A stretch of DNA of 64,000 bases from Pseudomonas sediminis (GCF_002741105.1 NZ_NIQU01000010.1:1-64000); one strand, 5' to 3'. Positions 45,699 to 55,741 are shown, numbered from the stretch's first letter. Notes: generated by a model from the sequence alone, not told the origin. Made by a program: numbers and translations.

Positions 45699-45965
45699 AA
45701 GGGTCTGTGGGCGTTTCGTCACAGCCGCGACGGAGCCTGTTTTGCCGCAGGGCTAGGCGCGAGGAGTGTGGTTTGGTCATTCCAAACGAGCGACGAGCAA
45801 CGACGCACTGCGGCAAAACAGGCCCGTCCCTACGGGTTGCGCGACAAATGGCGCCATGCGTCGTTGCAGGACTAGGCAAGGGGACACCATTACCTGCGTC
45901 CTGCGCCTAGCCTGGCGCCATTTGGCGCAGCAACGCGACTTGTGACGAAACACCCACAGACCCTT
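45699..45965. repeat. 267-bp palindromic element with 25-bp terminal inverted repeats
   Basis: The ends match in 24 of 25 positions (45699-45723 and 45941-45965; core GGGTCTGTGGG / CCCACAGACCC). Inside are two nested hairpins: a perfect 16-bp stem 45735-45750 / 45808-45823 (GCCTGTTTTGCCGCAG) and an 11-bp stem 45846-45856 / 45913-45923 (AAATGGCGCCA). It has no ORF and fills nearly all of the 295-337-bp gap between comEC and exbB. I see no clear target duplication. Confidence 0.68.
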
Positions 45966-45985
45966 CGTGCCGACCGCCGCCGTTC

Positions 45986-48211
45986 TCATTTTTCCCGCCA
46001 GAAACGTGGCTCGTTTCGCAACCCGCGAGGCGCGACCTGTTCGCCCAGACGTAAATGCAGAGCACCGCGCAACGCCGTGTCATGCACCTCGACGCCTGCC
46101 GCCTGATAGCGCGCCAGCACCTGCGGGTGAGGATGCCCAAAAGCATTGTGGCGGCTGCGCGTGATCAGCACATGCTGCGCACCGACCGCATCGATAAAAG
46201 CCTGACTGGATGACGTGCGACTACCGTGATGGGGTGCCAGCAGCCAACGCGAGGCCAGGGGAAAGTCGGCCTGCATCAGCGCGCGTTCGGCGCGGACATC
46301 GATATCACCAGTCAGCAACAGGCGCTCACCCGCCGCCTCGATCTGCAATACGCAAGAACGCTGATTGCCGGATACGGCCTTATCCCACTGCCACAACCTG
46401 AACGTCACGTCGTTCCATTGCCAGCGCTGTCCCGATTCGCAATCCTCAGCGCCGAGCGTTCTGGCCAACCGCTGCGGCTCGCCACTGATGACCCGGCTCA
46501 CCGGCATACCGGCTTTGATCGCGGCAGCCCCGCCGGCATGATCATTGTCGGCATGGCTGAGCAGCATCAGGTCGAGCCGCCTGAGGTTCATTGCCCGCAA
46601 GGAAGGCAGGACGATACGCTCCCCTGTATCGAAATCGCCGAAGCGCGGGCCTGCGTCGTACAGCAAGCTGTGTTCCCGGGTCCGCACCAGCACCGCCAGC
46701 CCCTGCCCTACGTCCAGCACCCAGACATCGGCGCGGCCATCGTCCAGTTGTTTCGGCGGCAACAGCAATGCAGGCAATAACAGCGCAAGGCCGGGTAGGC
46801 GCATCGTTACTCCGGCCGGCAGCAGGAGCAACAAGGCACCTGTCGCCGCCAGTAACCAGGCCCACAGCGGCAGGTTGCTAGGCAACCAGGCAGGTAGCCA
46901 AGCAGCGATCACGCTCAGCAACTCGAACAACAGATACAGAGCACCACCGGCCAGCCACAACAGGCCCTCTCCAACCACAGGAACGGGCAACAGAAGAGTA
47001 CCCAGCAAGGCCAGGGGTACGACTACCAGCCCGACCCAGGGCACGGCGATCAGGTTGGCCAGCGGCCCGCTGCTGCTGACGGGCAGACCGAGAATCAGCA
47101 TCATCGGCAGCAGGCCGATGGCCATGGTCCACTGCGCGCGTGTCAGCCCGCGCCACCAACCCCAGACGCCTAGCCGACCGCCAAATACCAGAGCCAGAAT
47201 CGCCACCGCCGAAAACGACAACCAGAATCCCGGCTGCAACGATGCCAGCGGCTCTAGCAGCAGAACCACGATCAAGGCCAGCAACAATGGCCACCAGGCG
47301 CCCAGATGACGAAAGCGCATGCGCCAGAGCAGCACCAGCGCAACCATCACGCAGGCCCTGCGCACCGGCACCTCAAAACCAGCCAACATCCCGTAGACCA
47401 GAGCTCCGCTCAAGGCCAACGCACAGGCGCAGGGCAACCAGGGCCAGCGCCTTGGCCAGGCACCGACTCTCGCCAGCAACGCCACCAGTCCGTAAAGAAA
47501 GCCGGCTAGCAGGGCAATATGCTGGCCGGAGATGACCATCAGGTGCACCGTGCCCGTGTGCTGCAGCAGGCGCCAGTCGCTCGTACTCAGGCCGGAGCCA
47601 TCACCGAGGACCAGAGCAGCGATGGCACCTTCGCGCCCAAAGGCCGGCGCAGCCAGCAGATGCTGGCGAAGGCTGTCGCGCCAGCTACCAAAGCCCGTCG
47701 CTGCGGATAACCGCTGGCCAGACTTGATCGTGCCCGTAGCGCCAATGCGCTGGGCCAGCAGCCAGGCTTCATAGTCGAAACTCTGCGGATTGACCAGGCC
47801 ATGCGGTCGTTTCAGGTTGACCGCCAGACGCCAGCGCTCGCCGCCTTGCACCGGCGGCCCACCATACCAGGCCAGGCGCATTCTTTTCGGCAGCTCGGCG
47901 CGCCGCGAGTGCGCCTCTTCGAACTGGAAGCGCACCACACCATCGGCCACTTCAGGCAGGCCGACCACCCGCCCCTCCAGCCACAGGGTACGGCCATCGA
48001 GCGGTGGAGCAAGGCGGTCATCCAGTGCCGATTGCGCCGAGCTGCAGGCCCAGGCCAACCCCAGCAAAAAGAACCCAAGCGGATAGAGGCGCGAGAACAG
48101 CAAAGCCAGAGCGGCGCAGACCGCCACCAGCAACGACCAACTCGGCGGCAGGCTTGGCAGAAAGCGCAGCGTCAATAGCCCCAAGGCCAGTGCCAACATC
48201 CCTGTTCGCAT
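45986..48211 (-). CDS. comEC: DNA internalization-related competence protein ComEC/Rec2
   Basis: 741 residues. An N-terminal DUF4131 region with membrane helices (about 5-60), the ComEC competence domain with about 8 helices (about 190-470, LMVISGQHIALLAGFLYGLV), and a C-terminal metallo-beta-lactamase domain with HADNDHAGG (near 555) and HHGSRTSSS. It forms the inner membrane channel for single-stranded DNA in natural transformation. In sequence order it precedes exbB, but a repeat element separates them. Confidence 0.94.
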   Translation of the reverse strand: MRTGMLALALGLLTLRFLPSLPPSWSLLVAVCAALALLFSRLYPLGFFLLGLAWACSSAQSALDDRLAPPLDGRTLWLEGRVVGLPEVADGVVRFQFEEAHSRRAELPKRMRLAWYGGPPVQGGERWRLAVNLKRPHGLVNPQSFDYEAWLLAQRIGATGTIKSGQRLSAATGFGSWRDSLRQHLLAAPAFGREGAIAALVLGDGSGLSTSDWRLLQHTGTVHLMVISGQHIALLAGFLYGLVALLARVGAWPRRWPWLPCACALALSGALVYGMLAGFEVPVRRACVMVALVLLWRMRFRHLGAWWPLLLALIVVLLLEPLASLQPGFWLSFSAVAILALVFGGRLGVWGWWRGLTRAQWTMAIGLLPMMLILGLPVSSSGPLANLIAVPWVGLVVVPLALLGTLLLPVPVVGEGLLWLAGGALYLLFELLSVIAAWLPAWLPSNLPLWAWLLAATGALLLLLPAGVTMRLPGLALLLPALLLPPKQLDDGRADVWVLDVGQGLAVLVRTREHSLLYDAGPRFGDFDTGERIVLPSLRAMNLRRLDLMLLSHADNDHAGGAAAIKAGMPVSRVISGEPQRLARTLGAEDCESGQRWQWNDVTFRLWQWDKAVSGNQRSCVLQIEAAGERLLLTGDIDVRAERALMQADFPLASRWLLAPHHGSRTSSSQAFIDAVGAQHVLITRSRHNAFGHPHPQVLARYQAAGVEVHDTALRGALHLRLGEQVAPRGLRNEPRFWREK

Positions 48212-48339
48212 CCCCTTCCTCCCTGCTCATCGAGCTGCAGCGAACGCGTCCGGCGCTCACCTTCGGTCACAATATGGAAACGCTGGCCAGACCGAATCCG
48301 TGCATAATATCGGCGCTTTTGCCTGCCCAGAGACTCTTC

Positions 48340-48867
48340 ATGCCGCGTCGTTTATTCAAGCGCTACATGCCCAACCCCGACAGCATCAAGGGTAACAAGT
48401 CCCTGCGCTTTCTCGGCAGACTCATTCATGACCCCAATCTCTGGCATCTCAACCGTCACTCGGTAGCGCGCGGAATGGCCATCGGCCTGTTCTGGGCGAT
48501 GATCCCCATGCCAATGCAGATGCTGGCCGCCGCCGCAGTGGCCATCCCGTTGCGCGCCAACCTGCCGATTTCCATCGGCCTGGTGTGGCTGACCAATCCC
48601 ATCACCATGCCACCGGTTTTCTACTGCACTTACAAACTGGGCGCGTGGATCATGCAGACACCGCCCGTGCGCATGCCGCAGACCCTGAGCCTGGAATGGA
48701 TCACGGCCGAGGTAGCGGTGCTGTGGAAGCCGCTGTACCTGGGCTCCTTCGTCGCGGGGATCATCCTCGCGATACTGGGCTACGTGCTGACCATGCTCTA
48801 CTGGCGCTGGTGGGTACAGCGTAGCTGGCGCAAGCGTCAGGAAAAGCGCCGACTGGAGCGCCGCTGA
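48340..48867 (+). CDS. DUF2062 domain-containing membrane protein
   Basis: 175 residues starting MPRRLFKRYMPNPDSIKGNK. The DUF2062 core has two to three helices (about 45-105 and 130-155) and the motif RGMAIGLFWAMIPMPMQMLA (about 44-63). Function unknown; conserved beside lolE/comEC in Pseudomonas (PA2985). The upstream frame to 48004 overlaps comEC antisense and is not used. It ends in a terminator. Confidence 0.9.
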   Translation: MPRRLFKRYMPNPDSIKGNKSLRFLGRLIHDPNLWHLNRHSVARGMAIGLFWAMIPMPMQMLAAAAVAIPLRANLPISIGLVWLTNPITMPPVFYCTYKLGAWIMQTPPVRMPQTLSLEWITAEVAVLWKPLYLGSFVAGIILAILGYVLTMLYWRWWVQRSWRKRQEKRRLERR

Positions 48868-48870
48868 AAA

Positions 48871-48900
48871 GAAAAAGCCGTCTTAGTTGACGGCTTTTTC
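48871..48900. terminator. Bidirectional terminator between the DUF2062 gene and lolE
   Basis: GAAAAAGCCGTC (48871-48882) with GACGGCTTTTTC (48889-48900), six-base loop, flanked by A/T runs. Confidence 0.9.
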
Positions 48901-48904
48901 GTTC

Positions 48905-50149
48905 TTACTCGTAGCGCAGCGCTTCGGCCGGCTGCACCTGCGCCGCCCGCCATGAGGGGTAGAGCGTGGCGAGGAAGCTCAGGATCAGCGCCGCCGAACA
49001 GATCAGCGCCACATCCAGCCACTGCAGATCCGATGGCAGGCTGCTGATGAAGTACACATCGGAGCTCATCACCTGCTGCCCGGCGAACGATTCCAGCCAA
49101 GCCACCAGGGCGCTGACATTGAGCGCCGCCAGCACACCCAACACCGTACCAATCAGCGTACCGACCAGGCCGATCACCGAGCCTTGAACCATGAAAATCG
49201 CCATGATCTGCCGCGGTGTGGCACCCAGAGTACGCAGGATGGCGATGTCGCCGCTCTTATCGGCAACCACCATGATCAGCGTGGCGATGATGTTGAACGC
49301 TGCCACCGCGACGATCAGCAAGAGCAGCAGACCGATCATGGTCTTCTCCATCTTCATCGCGCTGAACAGGCTGCCCTGGGTATGAGTCCAGTCATCGGCA
49401 CGGTAGTCGGCGCCCAACTGCGCCAGCAGCGCCTTGGATACCTGCGGCGCCTGGTAGAGGTCTTTCAGCGCCAGGCGAATGCCCGGCACCGTGCCTTCCG
49501 GCAGTCGCTGCATGGCAGCGGCGTCGACGACGTTGATCAGCGCCAGCGAGCTGTCCAGCTCGGCACCGACCTTGAACACCGCAGCCACGTTCAAACGCTG
49601 CATGCGCGGCGTGACGCCGCCAGGCGCGCTGCTCAGTTCAGGGATGATCAAGGTCAGCTTGTCGCCCACCTGCAAGCCGAAACGCCGCGCGGTGATGTCG
49701 CCGATCACCACGCCGAATTCGCCGGGTTGCAAATTGTTCAGGCTGCCCTGGCGGATGTGCTCGGGCAGGATCGATACCTTGCCCTCTTCTGCCGGATCGA
49801 TGCCGTGAATCTGGATCGGCTGCATCAGCCCGCGATGCGAGAGCATGCCCTCCAGCTCGGCATAAGGCGCTGCCGCCTGCACCTGTGGATTGGCCATGGC
49901 CTTGTCCGCCAGGGCGCGCCAGTCGGCGACCGGCTCGGTTCCGTAGAGCATGGCGTGCGGCACCATGCCGAGAATGCGCGAGCTCATTTCCTTCTGGAAG
50001 CCGTTCATTACCGACAGCACCACGATCATCGCCAGCACGCCGAGCGCCAGGCCGATCATCGAAGTCAGCGAAATGAAGGAGATGAAATGGTTGCGGCGCT
50101 TGGCCCGTGTGTAGCGAGCGCCGATGAAGATACTCAGCGGACGAAACAT
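48905..50149 (-). CDS. lolE: Lipoprotein-releasing ABC transporter permease LolE
   Basis: 414 residues, FtsX-like permease. First helix at about 20-47 ([20 protein letters not shown]), a large periplasmic domain (about 50-270), then three C-terminal helices. With LolC and LolD it extracts outer-membrane lipoproteins from the inner membrane to LolA. Assignment of LolE (rather than LolC) is by gene order lolC-lolD-lolE; both permeases are very similar. Its start shares one base with the lolD stop. Confidence 0.93.
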   Translation of the reverse strand: MFRPLSIFIGARYTRAKRRNHFISFISLTSMIGLALGVLAMIVVLSVMNGFQKEMSSRILGMVPHAMLYGTEPVADWRALADKAMANPQVQAAAPYAELEGMLSHRGLMQPIQIHGIDPAEEGKVSILPEHIRQGSLNNLQPGEFGVVIGDITARRFGLQVGDKLTLIIPELSSAPGGVTPRMQRLNVAAVFKVGAELDSSLALINVVDAAAMQRLPEGTVPGIRLALKDLYQAPQVSKALLAQLGADYRADDWTHTQGSLFSAMKMEKTMIGLLLLLIVAVAAFNIIATLIMVVADKSGDIAILRTLGATPRQIMAIFMVQGSVIGLVGTLIGTVLGVLAALNVSALVAWLESFAGQQVMSSDVYFISSLPSDLQWLDVALICSAALILSFLATLYPSWRAAQVQPAEALRYE

Positions 50150-50862
50150 CAGAGGGTCACCAGCTTGCCGTCCTGCAGGCTGAGCACGCGATCCATCTGG
50201 CGGGCCAGCTGCATGTCGTGGGTCACCACCAGAAACGCGGTGTTGGAATCGCGGCTAAGCTCGCGCATCAGCTCCTGAATTCCTTCGGCGGTATGCTGAT
50301 CGAGGTTGCCGGTCGGCTCATCGAGCAACACCAGCCCTGGGCGGTTGACCAGGGCGCGGGCAATCGCCACACGCTGACGTTCGCCGCCGGACAGCTCTGA
50401 CGGCTTGTGATTCAGGCGATGCCCTAGGCCTACCCGCTCCAGCAAGGCTGTCGCGCGCTGACGCGCCTCGGCGATCGCAGTCTTGCCGATCAGCAGCGGC
50501 ATGCAGACGTTCTCCAGCGCGGTGAACTCGGCCAGCAAGTGGTGGAACTGATAGACGAAGCCCAGCGCACGGTTGCGCAGCAGGCCACGTGCGGTCTCGC
50601 TCAATGCCGACAGTTGTTCGCCAGCCAGCCAGACGCTGCCTTCGCTGGGCGTATCCAGGCCGCCAAGCATGTTCAACAAGGTGCTCTTGCCGGAGCCGGA
50701 GCTGCCGACGATGGCCACGCGCTCGCCCGGGAAGAGTTCCAGTTCGAGCCCATCGAGCACCACCACCGACTCGGGGCCTTCGTCGTAACGCTTGCTCAGG
50801 TTGCGGCAGCTGAGCACGGCATTGTGCTGTTTCATGGCGTTCTGATTCATGGACTCACTCAT
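50149..50862 (-). CDS. lolD: Lipoprotein-releasing ABC transporter ATP-binding protein
   Basis: 237 residues. Walker [10 protein letters not shown], signature [15 protein letters not shown], Walker [14 protein letters not shown]-loop VVTHDMQLA. It powers LolCE. Alternative starts (ATG at 50847 or 50835) would give the 227-232-residue length more usual in Pseudomonas; the listed start overlaps lolC by 8 bp. Confidence 0.95.
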   Translation of the reverse strand: MSESMNQNAMKQHNAVLSCRNLSKRYDEGPESVVVLDGLELELFPGERVAIVGSSGSGKSTLLNMLGGLDTPSEGSVWLAGEQLSALSETARGLLRNRALGFVYQFHHLLAEFTALENVCMPLLIGKTAIAEARQRATALLERVGLGHRLNHKPSELSGGERQRVAIARALVNRPGLVLLDEPTGNLDQHTAEGIQELMRELSRDSNTAFLVVTHDMQLARQMDRVLSLQDGKLVTL

Positions 50863-52102
50863 AGCGCAGGGCCTCGGCCGGCTGGGTACGCGCAGCGCGC
50901 CAGGCTGGATACAGGGTGGCGAAGAAGCTCAGCAGCAACGCCGCGGTGCAGACCATCACCACGTCGGCGCTCTGCAGTTGCGAAGGCAGGTAATCAATGA
51001 AATAGACATCGGCGTTGAGAAACTTGATGCCCAGCAGGCGCTCGATGCCGGCGATCAGGCTGCTGATGTTCAGCGCCGCAACAATGCCAAGCAGCGCACC
51101 GATGACAGTGCCGACCACGCCGATCACGGTGCCCTGGACCATGAAGATGGCCATGATCTGCCGCGGCGTGGCGCCGAGGGTACGCAGGATGGCGATGTCG
51201 CCCTTCTTGTCGGTCACCACCATCACCAACGTGGAGATGATGTTGAATGCCGCCACCGCGACGATCAGCAGCAGGAGCAGACCGATCATGGTCTTTTCCA
51301 TGCGAATGGCCTGGTACAGGTTGCCGTGGGTACGGGTCCAGTCGCGAGCATAGAAATCGCCGTCGAGGGTCTGGGCGATCTCCCAGGCACTGCGCGGCGC
51401 CTGGAACAGGTCATCGAACTTCAGCCGCAGGCCCTGCACCTGATCCGGCTTCCAGCGCTGCAGGCGCGCCAGGTCGCTGATGTTGGCCAGGGCCAGGGCA
51501 CCGTCGATCTCACCGGCGCCGACATGGAAAATACCGGTGACGGTGAAGCGCTTCAGGCGCGGGAACATACCCGCCGGGGTCACGGTGACCTCAGGCGCGA
51601 CGAAGGTGACCTTGTCACCGAGCTTGAGACCCAGCTTGGCCGCTGCCTTGTCGCCAATGACCATGGCGAAATCGCCCGGCTGCAGACTGTCGAGACTGCC
51701 CTGCTGGAAGAAGCCGTCGATGATCGAGACCTTGCGCTCCAGCTCGGGATCGATGGCATTGATCAGCACCTTCTGCACCTTGCCGTCGTTCGTCAGCAAG
51801 CCCTGCATCTGGGTGAAGGGGGCCAGCGCCTCGACGCGCGGATGGCGCTCCACCTGGCGCGCCAGGGTCTGCCAGTCACTGACCGGGGTCGGCGACTCGA
51901 CCGTGGCGTGAGGGATCATCCCCAAGACGCGCGTGCGCATCTCGTGGTCGAAACCGTTCATGACCGACAGCACCAGGATCATCACCATCACCCCCAGGGT
52001 GAGGCCGAGCATGGACGTCAGGGAAATGAAGGAAACGAAATGGTTGCGGCGCTTGGCTCGCGTGTAGCGCGTACCGATGAATACGAACAGAGGTCTGAAC
52101 AT
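50855..52102 (-). CDS. lolC: Lipoprotein-releasing ABC transporter permease LolC
   Basis: 415 residues. Same architecture as lolE: helix at about 20-47 ([20 protein letters not shown]), a periplasmic domain, and three C-terminal helices, with the C-terminus [16 protein letters not shown] nearly identical in both. First gene of the lolCDE operon, divergent from the PilZ gene. The two permeases share long near-identical DNA stretches (for example around 49172-49230 and 51132-51190), a potential recombination hazard. Confidence 0.94.
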   Translation of the reverse strand: MFRPLFVFIGTRYTRAKRRNHFVSFISLTSMLGLTLGVMVMILVLSVMNGFDHEMRTRVLGMIPHATVESPTPVSDWQTLARQVERHPRVEALAPFTQMQGLLTNDGKVQKVLINAIDPELERKVSIIDGFFQQGSLDSLQPGDFAMVIGDKAAAKLGLKLGDKVTFVAPEVTVTPAGMFPRLKRFTVTGIFHVGAGEIDGALALANISDLARLQRWKPDQVQGLRLKFDDLFQAPRSAWEIAQTLDGDFYARDWTRTHGNLYQAIRMEKTMIGLLLLLIVAVAAFNIISTLVMVVTDKKGDIAILRTLGATPRQIMAIFMVQGTVIGVVGTVIGALLGIVAALNISSLIAGIERLLGIKFLNADVYFIDYLPSQLQSADVVMVCTAALLLSFFATLYPAWRAARTQPAEALRYE

Positions 52103-52140
52103 GTCGGAGAGATTCGGGGGAAAGAAAAACGTCCATGTGG

Positions 52141-52259
52141 CGGGGCCAGATCAGCGGCCTTACACTCAGAAGCAACTCGAAGTCGGCTGCGTAACGGGCC
52201 TGCTGCGTTAAAAACACTTGGAAAGCCGCTTACGACTAGTGCGCTTCAGTGTGGCCCCG
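52141..52259. repeat. Imperfect 119-bp inverted repeat upstream of lolC
   Basis: CGGGGCCA (52141-52148) and TGGCCCCG (52252-52259) bound a region whose inner arms also pair: GGCCTTACACTCAGAAG (from 52156) with CTTCAGTGTGGCC (52244-52256), allowing small gaps. It lies in the 278-bp lolC/PilZ intergenic region and contains the probable lolC 5' region. It could be a small non-autonomous element or a regulatory structure. Confidence 0.4.
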
Positions 52260-52380
52260 AAGGAACGAGCGAAGCGAGCAATGCTCGTTTACCATTCGTA
52301 ACCGACGCTTGCCTGGCACGCATCCAGTTCGCGAGACTTTCAACAGGGTCTTCGACCACCACCGCTTTCATGGGTTCGCC

Positions 52381-52947
52381 ATGTCGACTAACGATGTAGA
52401 TGATCGCCGCGAATACTATCGTATCGACGATACGATCGCACTGGAATTCAGCTTGCTGTCGGGGGCCGAAGCCCATGCCAGCGACGCGCTTCACGATCCA
52501 TCGCCGCTGTTCAACCTGCTCAGCGACCTGCACCTGATGGACTTCGAATCCCAGCATCTGCTGCGTCATATCACTGAACGCGATCGCACCCTGGCCAACT
52601 ACCTGAAGGTGATCAACAAGCGCATCGACCTGCTCGGCCAGGCGGTGGCGCAAAGCCTGCTACGCGACATCGGCGCACCACGCCAGGTATCGCTGTCCGA
52701 AGGTGGTATCAGCTTCAATAACGCCCAGCCCGTGGCGCCGGGTAGCCATCTGGCGATCAAGATGGTGCTGATGCCACAAGCGCTCGGCCTCCTGCTGCGT
52801 GGTCAGGTGGTGCACTGCAGCCAACGCGCGGACGGCCAATTCGAGATCGGCACCGAGTTCGAAGCGTTGACCGACGCACAGCGCCAGTTACTGGCTCGGC
52901 ATATCCTGCAGAAGCAGGCTCTGGAACGTCGCCAAGCCCGCGAATGA
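52381..52947 (+). CDS. PilZ domain-containing protein (cyclic di-GMP receptor type)
   Basis: 188 residues from ATG 52381. The N-terminal motif RREYYRID contains an RxxxR-like start. A central helical insert (about 40-95) is followed by the barrel with VSLSEGGISF, the (D/N)xSxxG-type motif of c-di-GMP binding PilZ proteins. Unlike the pilZ gene at 24538, it could therefore bind c-di-GMP. The PA2989-type protein is conserved next to lolC. Confidence 0.88.
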   Translation: MSTNDVDDRREYYRIDDTIALEFSLLSGAEAHASDALHDPSPLFNLLSDLHLMDFESQHLLRHITERDRTLANYLKVINKRIDLLGQAVAQSLLRDIGAPRQVSLSEGGISFNNAQPVAPGSHLAIKMVLMPQALGLLLRGQVVHCSQRADGQFEIGTEFEALTDAQRQLLARHILQKQALERRQARE

Positions 52948-52966
52948 CACTCGCCAAGGAACCGCC

Positions 52967-53275
52967 ATGTATCGTCTCGCACTGCTTCTCACCCTACTCG
53001 CCCCTACTGCTCTGTTGGCCGACACCCTGACCATTCCCGTGGGCGACCAGGGCGCCGACCTCGACGCCAGCAACCTGCCGCACAAAGGCCAGTCCAAGCG
53101 TGCAGTGTTGGAGCGCTTCGGCCTGGCCGATGAAGAGCACAAGCCTGTCGGCCAGCCGCCGATCACGCGCTGGGATTACCGCGAATTCAGCGTCTATTTC
53201 GAATACGATCACGTGATCAACAGCGTGCGCCATCACCAGCCGCGCCACCTCGACACCGTCAAGGAGAAACAGTGA
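52967..53275 (+). CDS. Small secreted protein, possibly BamE/SmpA-like fold
   Basis: 102 residues. Signal peptide MYRLALLLTLLAPTALLA, then about 84 residues including HKGQSKRAVLERFGLADEEH and WDYREFSVYFEYDHVINSVR. The pattern G-x-S/T-K-x-x-V-x-x-x-[FL]-G followed by an aromatic strand recalls the BamE/SmpA fold; this is a suggestion from pattern only. It overlaps ugpQ by GTGA, so the two are coupled; databases often call this Pseudomonas protein a phosphodiesterase only because of its neighbour. Confidence 0.75.
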   Translation: MYRLALLLTLLAPTALLADTLTIPVGDQGADLDASNLPHKGQSKRAVLERFGLADEEHKPVGQPPITRWDYREFSVYFEYDHVINSVRHHQPRHLDTVKEKQ

Positions 53276-53991
53276 CTCTCATCTATGGCCATCGCGGCGC
53301 AAAGGGCGAAGCCCCGGAAAATACCCTGACCAGCTTCCAGCGCTGCCTGGAGCATGGCGTCAATCGTTGCGAGTTGGACCTGCACCTGTCACGCGACGGT
53401 GAGCTGATGGTGATCCACGACCCAACCTTGAAGCGCACCACGGGCCTGCGCGGCAAGGTGGTCGAGCACGATGCTGCCGAGCTGAGCCGATACGACGCGC
53501 GCAAGGGCGGCCCGGGCTGGGTGCGGCCCTGCCCGATTCCACGCCTGCAAGACTTGTTCGAGCAGTGCACGTTCGAGCATTGGCAGTTGGAGGTGAAAAG
53601 CGCCTCCAAGGTTCGCGCTGCACGCACCGTGCTGGCCATCTCGGAACTGGTCGAGCGCTTAGGCCTGCGCGAGCAGATCACCATCACCTCCAGCTCACGC
53701 GAGGTACTCAAGGCCGCACGCGAGCTGACTCCGCAGCTGCAGTTGGGTCTGGTTGCCGAGTACGCCTGGCTCGACCCTCTGAAAGTCGCGGCGCATTACG
53801 GCTGCCATCTGCTGGCGCTGAACTGGACGCTGTGCACCCCGGAGCGCCTGCTCAAGGCGCAAAAGCAAGGCCTGCACGTGTCAGTCTGGACGGTCAACGA
53901 GCCGGCGCTGATGCGTCGCCTGGCTGATTTCGGTGTCGACAGCATCATCACCGACTTCCCTGGCCTGGCGGCACAGACACTGCGCGGTTGA
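53272..53991 (+). CDS. ugpQ: Glycerophosphodiester phosphodiesterase
   Basis: 239 residues with a GTG start overlapping the previous stop. YGHRGAKGEAPENTLTSFQ (residues 5-23) holds the catalytic His and metal Glu, and VIHDPTLKRTTG (about 43-54) the second His. Cytoplasmic (no signal peptide). It hydrolyses deacylated phospholipids to glycerol-3-phosphate and an alcohol. It ends at a terminator region. Confidence 0.92.
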   Translation: MTLIYGHRGAKGEAPENTLTSFQRCLEHGVNRCELDLHLSRDGELMVIHDPTLKRTTGLRGKVVEHDAAELSRYDARKGGPGWVRPCPIPRLQDLFEQCTFEHWQLEVKSASKVRAARTVLAISELVERLGLREQITITSSSREVLKAARELTPQLQLGLVAEYAWLDPLKVAAHYGCHLLALNWTLCTPERLLKAQKQGLHVSVWTVNEPALMRRLADFGVDSIITDFPGLAAQTLRG

Positions 53992-54005
53992 GCCCTGCAG
54001 GTTGC

Positions 54006-54041
54006 GTCGTGCGCACCAACTCCTCCCGCGGTGCGCACGAC
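54006..54041. repeat. Perfect 12-bp inverted repeat of the GTGCGCAC family
   Basis: GTCGTGCGCACC (54006-54017) and GGTGCGCACGAC (54030-54041), 12-base loop. It is followed at 54042-54068 by a further degenerate arm ending in ACACCCTACGAG. Same family as the repeat at 14091. Confidence 0.6.
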
Positions 54042-54109
54042 CTGGGCGGCCCCGCGACACCCTACGAGACGTTGTAGCCGCCAAACACTCGCTCTACATC
54101 CCCCCAACA

Positions 54110-54142
54110 ACGACAAAACCGGCACTAGGCCGGTTTTGTCGT
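54110..54142. terminator. Bidirectional terminator between ugpQ and sthA
   Basis: ACGACAAAACCGGC (54110-54123) with GCCGGTTTTGTCGT (54129-54142), 14-bp perfect stem. Confidence 0.88.
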
Positions 54143-54249
54143 TTGCTGCCGCCTGAGACGCTAGAAGCTCTCCCGATTCGGCCAGCGCCACTCGGAAGCC
54201 ACTACCCAGCCTGTCTCCCCGACCGGCTCAGGCCGCCGGCCGGAGCCGC

Positions 54250-55644
54250 TCAAAAAAGCCGGTTGAGACCGTCGAACGCGGCAACCCGATAGGCCTCGGC
54301 CATGGTCGGGTAGTTGAAGGTGGTGTTGATGAAGTACTTGATGCTGTTGGCTTCACCCTTCTGGTTCATGATCGCCTGGCCGATGTGGACGATCTCCGAG
54401 GCCTGATAGCCGAAGCAGTGCACGCCCAACACTTCCAGGGTTTCACGATGGAAGAGGATCTTCAGCATGCCCACCGGCTCGACCGAGATCTGCGCACGGG
54501 CCATGCCTTTGAAGAAGGCCTTGCCCACTTCGTAAGGCACCTTGGCCTGAGTCAGTTCACGCTCGGTCTTACCGATCGAGCTGATCTCCGGAATGGTGTA
54601 GATGCCGGTTGGCACGTCATCGACGAAACGCCAGCTGCCGTTGTCGACGATGCTGCCGGCAGCGGAACGGCCCTGGTCGGCAGCGGCGCTGGCCAGGCTC
54701 GGCCAGCCGATCACGTCACCGGCGGCGTAGATGTTGCTGACCTCGGTGCGGTAATGCTCGTCGACCTGGATCTGGCCACGACTGTTGACCGCGATGCCGA
54801 TGTTCTCCAGGCCCAGCTGATCGGTATTACCGGTACGACCGTTACACCAGAGCAGCGCGTCGGCCTTGATCTTCTTGCCCGACTTCAGGTGCAGGATCAC
54901 GCCGTTTTCCAACCCCTCGATGCGCTCGTACTCTTCGTTGTGACGAATCAGCACGTTGTTGTTGCGCAGGTGATAGCTCAAGGCATCGGAGATTTCCGAG
55001 TCAAGGAAGCTGAGCAGTTGATCGCGGTTGTCGATCAGGTCGACCAGCACGCCCAGGCCGCTGAAGATCGAGGCGTACTCACAGCCGATCACCCCGGCTC
55101 CGTAGATGATCAGGCGGCGCGGCGTGTGGCCGAGGCTGAGAATGGTGTCGCTATCGTAGATACGCGGGTGACGAAAATCGACATCGGCCGGGCGATAGGG
55201 GCGCGAGCCGGTGGCGATGACGATCTGCTTGGCCACCAGCTTTTCCACTACGCCATTGAGGCAGACCACTTCGATCGTCTGCTCGTCGGCAAAGCTGGCT
55301 GTGCCGAAATAGGTGTCGATACGGTTGCGCGCGTAGTAGCCCGTGCGCGAAGTGACTTGCTTGGCGATCACCTTCTCGGCGCTTTTCAGCACATCGGGGA
55401 AGGAGAACCAGCGCGGCTCGCCAATCTGGCGAAACATCGGGTTGGTGTTGAACTGCATGATCTGCCGCACCGAGTGGCGCAGCGCCTTGGAGGGTATGGT
55501 GCCGAGGTGGGTACAGTTGCCACCGACCAGCGGACGGTTGTCCACCACGGCCACCTTGCGCCCGGCCTTGGCCGCGTTCATCGCTGCGCCCTCGCCCGCC
55601 GGGCCGGAGCCCAGCACCACCACATCGTAGTTGTAGACCGCCAT
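54250..55644 (-). CDS. sthA: Si-specific NAD(P)+ transhydrogenase (soluble)
   Basis: 464 residues, flavoprotein disulfide-reductase fold. FAD motif [20 protein letters not shown] (9-28). The usual redox CxxxxC is reduced to a single Cys44 in [15 protein letters not shown], which is diagnostic of SthA. An NAD-binding [17 protein letters not shown] follows near residue 185, and a C-terminal dimer domain completes the protein. It balances NADPH and NADH in the cytoplasm. The length equals the family norm. Confidence 0.96.
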   Translation of the reverse strand: MAVYNYDVVVLGSGPAGEGAAMNAAKAGRKVAVVDNRPLVGGNCTHLGTIPSKALRHSVRQIMQFNTNPMFRQIGEPRWFSFPDVLKSAEKVIAKQVTSRTGYYARNRIDTYFGTASFADEQTIEVVCLNGVVEKLVAKQIVIATGSRPYRPADVDFRHPRIYDSDTILSLGHTPRRLIIYGAGVIGCEYASIFSGLGVLVDLIDNRDQLLSFLDSEISDALSYHLRNNNVLIRHNEEYERIEGLENGVILHLKSGKKIKADALLWCNGRTGNTDQLGLENIGIAVNSRGQIQVDEHYRTEVSNIYAAGDVIGWPSLASAAADQGRSAAGSIVDNGSWRFVDDVPTGIYTIPEISSIGKTERELTQAKVPYEVGKAFFKGMARAQISVEPVGMLKILFHRETLEVLGVHCFGYQASEIVHIGQAIMNQKGEANSIKYFINTTFNYPTMAEAYRVAAFDGLNRLF

Positions 55645-55741
55645 GTTTACTCCTTCAGATCAGGCCGGAGCGCTTGTGGCGCACCCTCGGCAGGGCCGGC
55701 AGTGGATTACAGCTGCCGGCTATCAAAGCATACCGCCTGGC

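Noticed and set aside
55695-55720. GCCGGCAG / CTGCCGGC hairpin after nqrM
   Set aside because: An 8-bp stem without any T-run on either strand and upstream of sthA; not enough to call a terminator.
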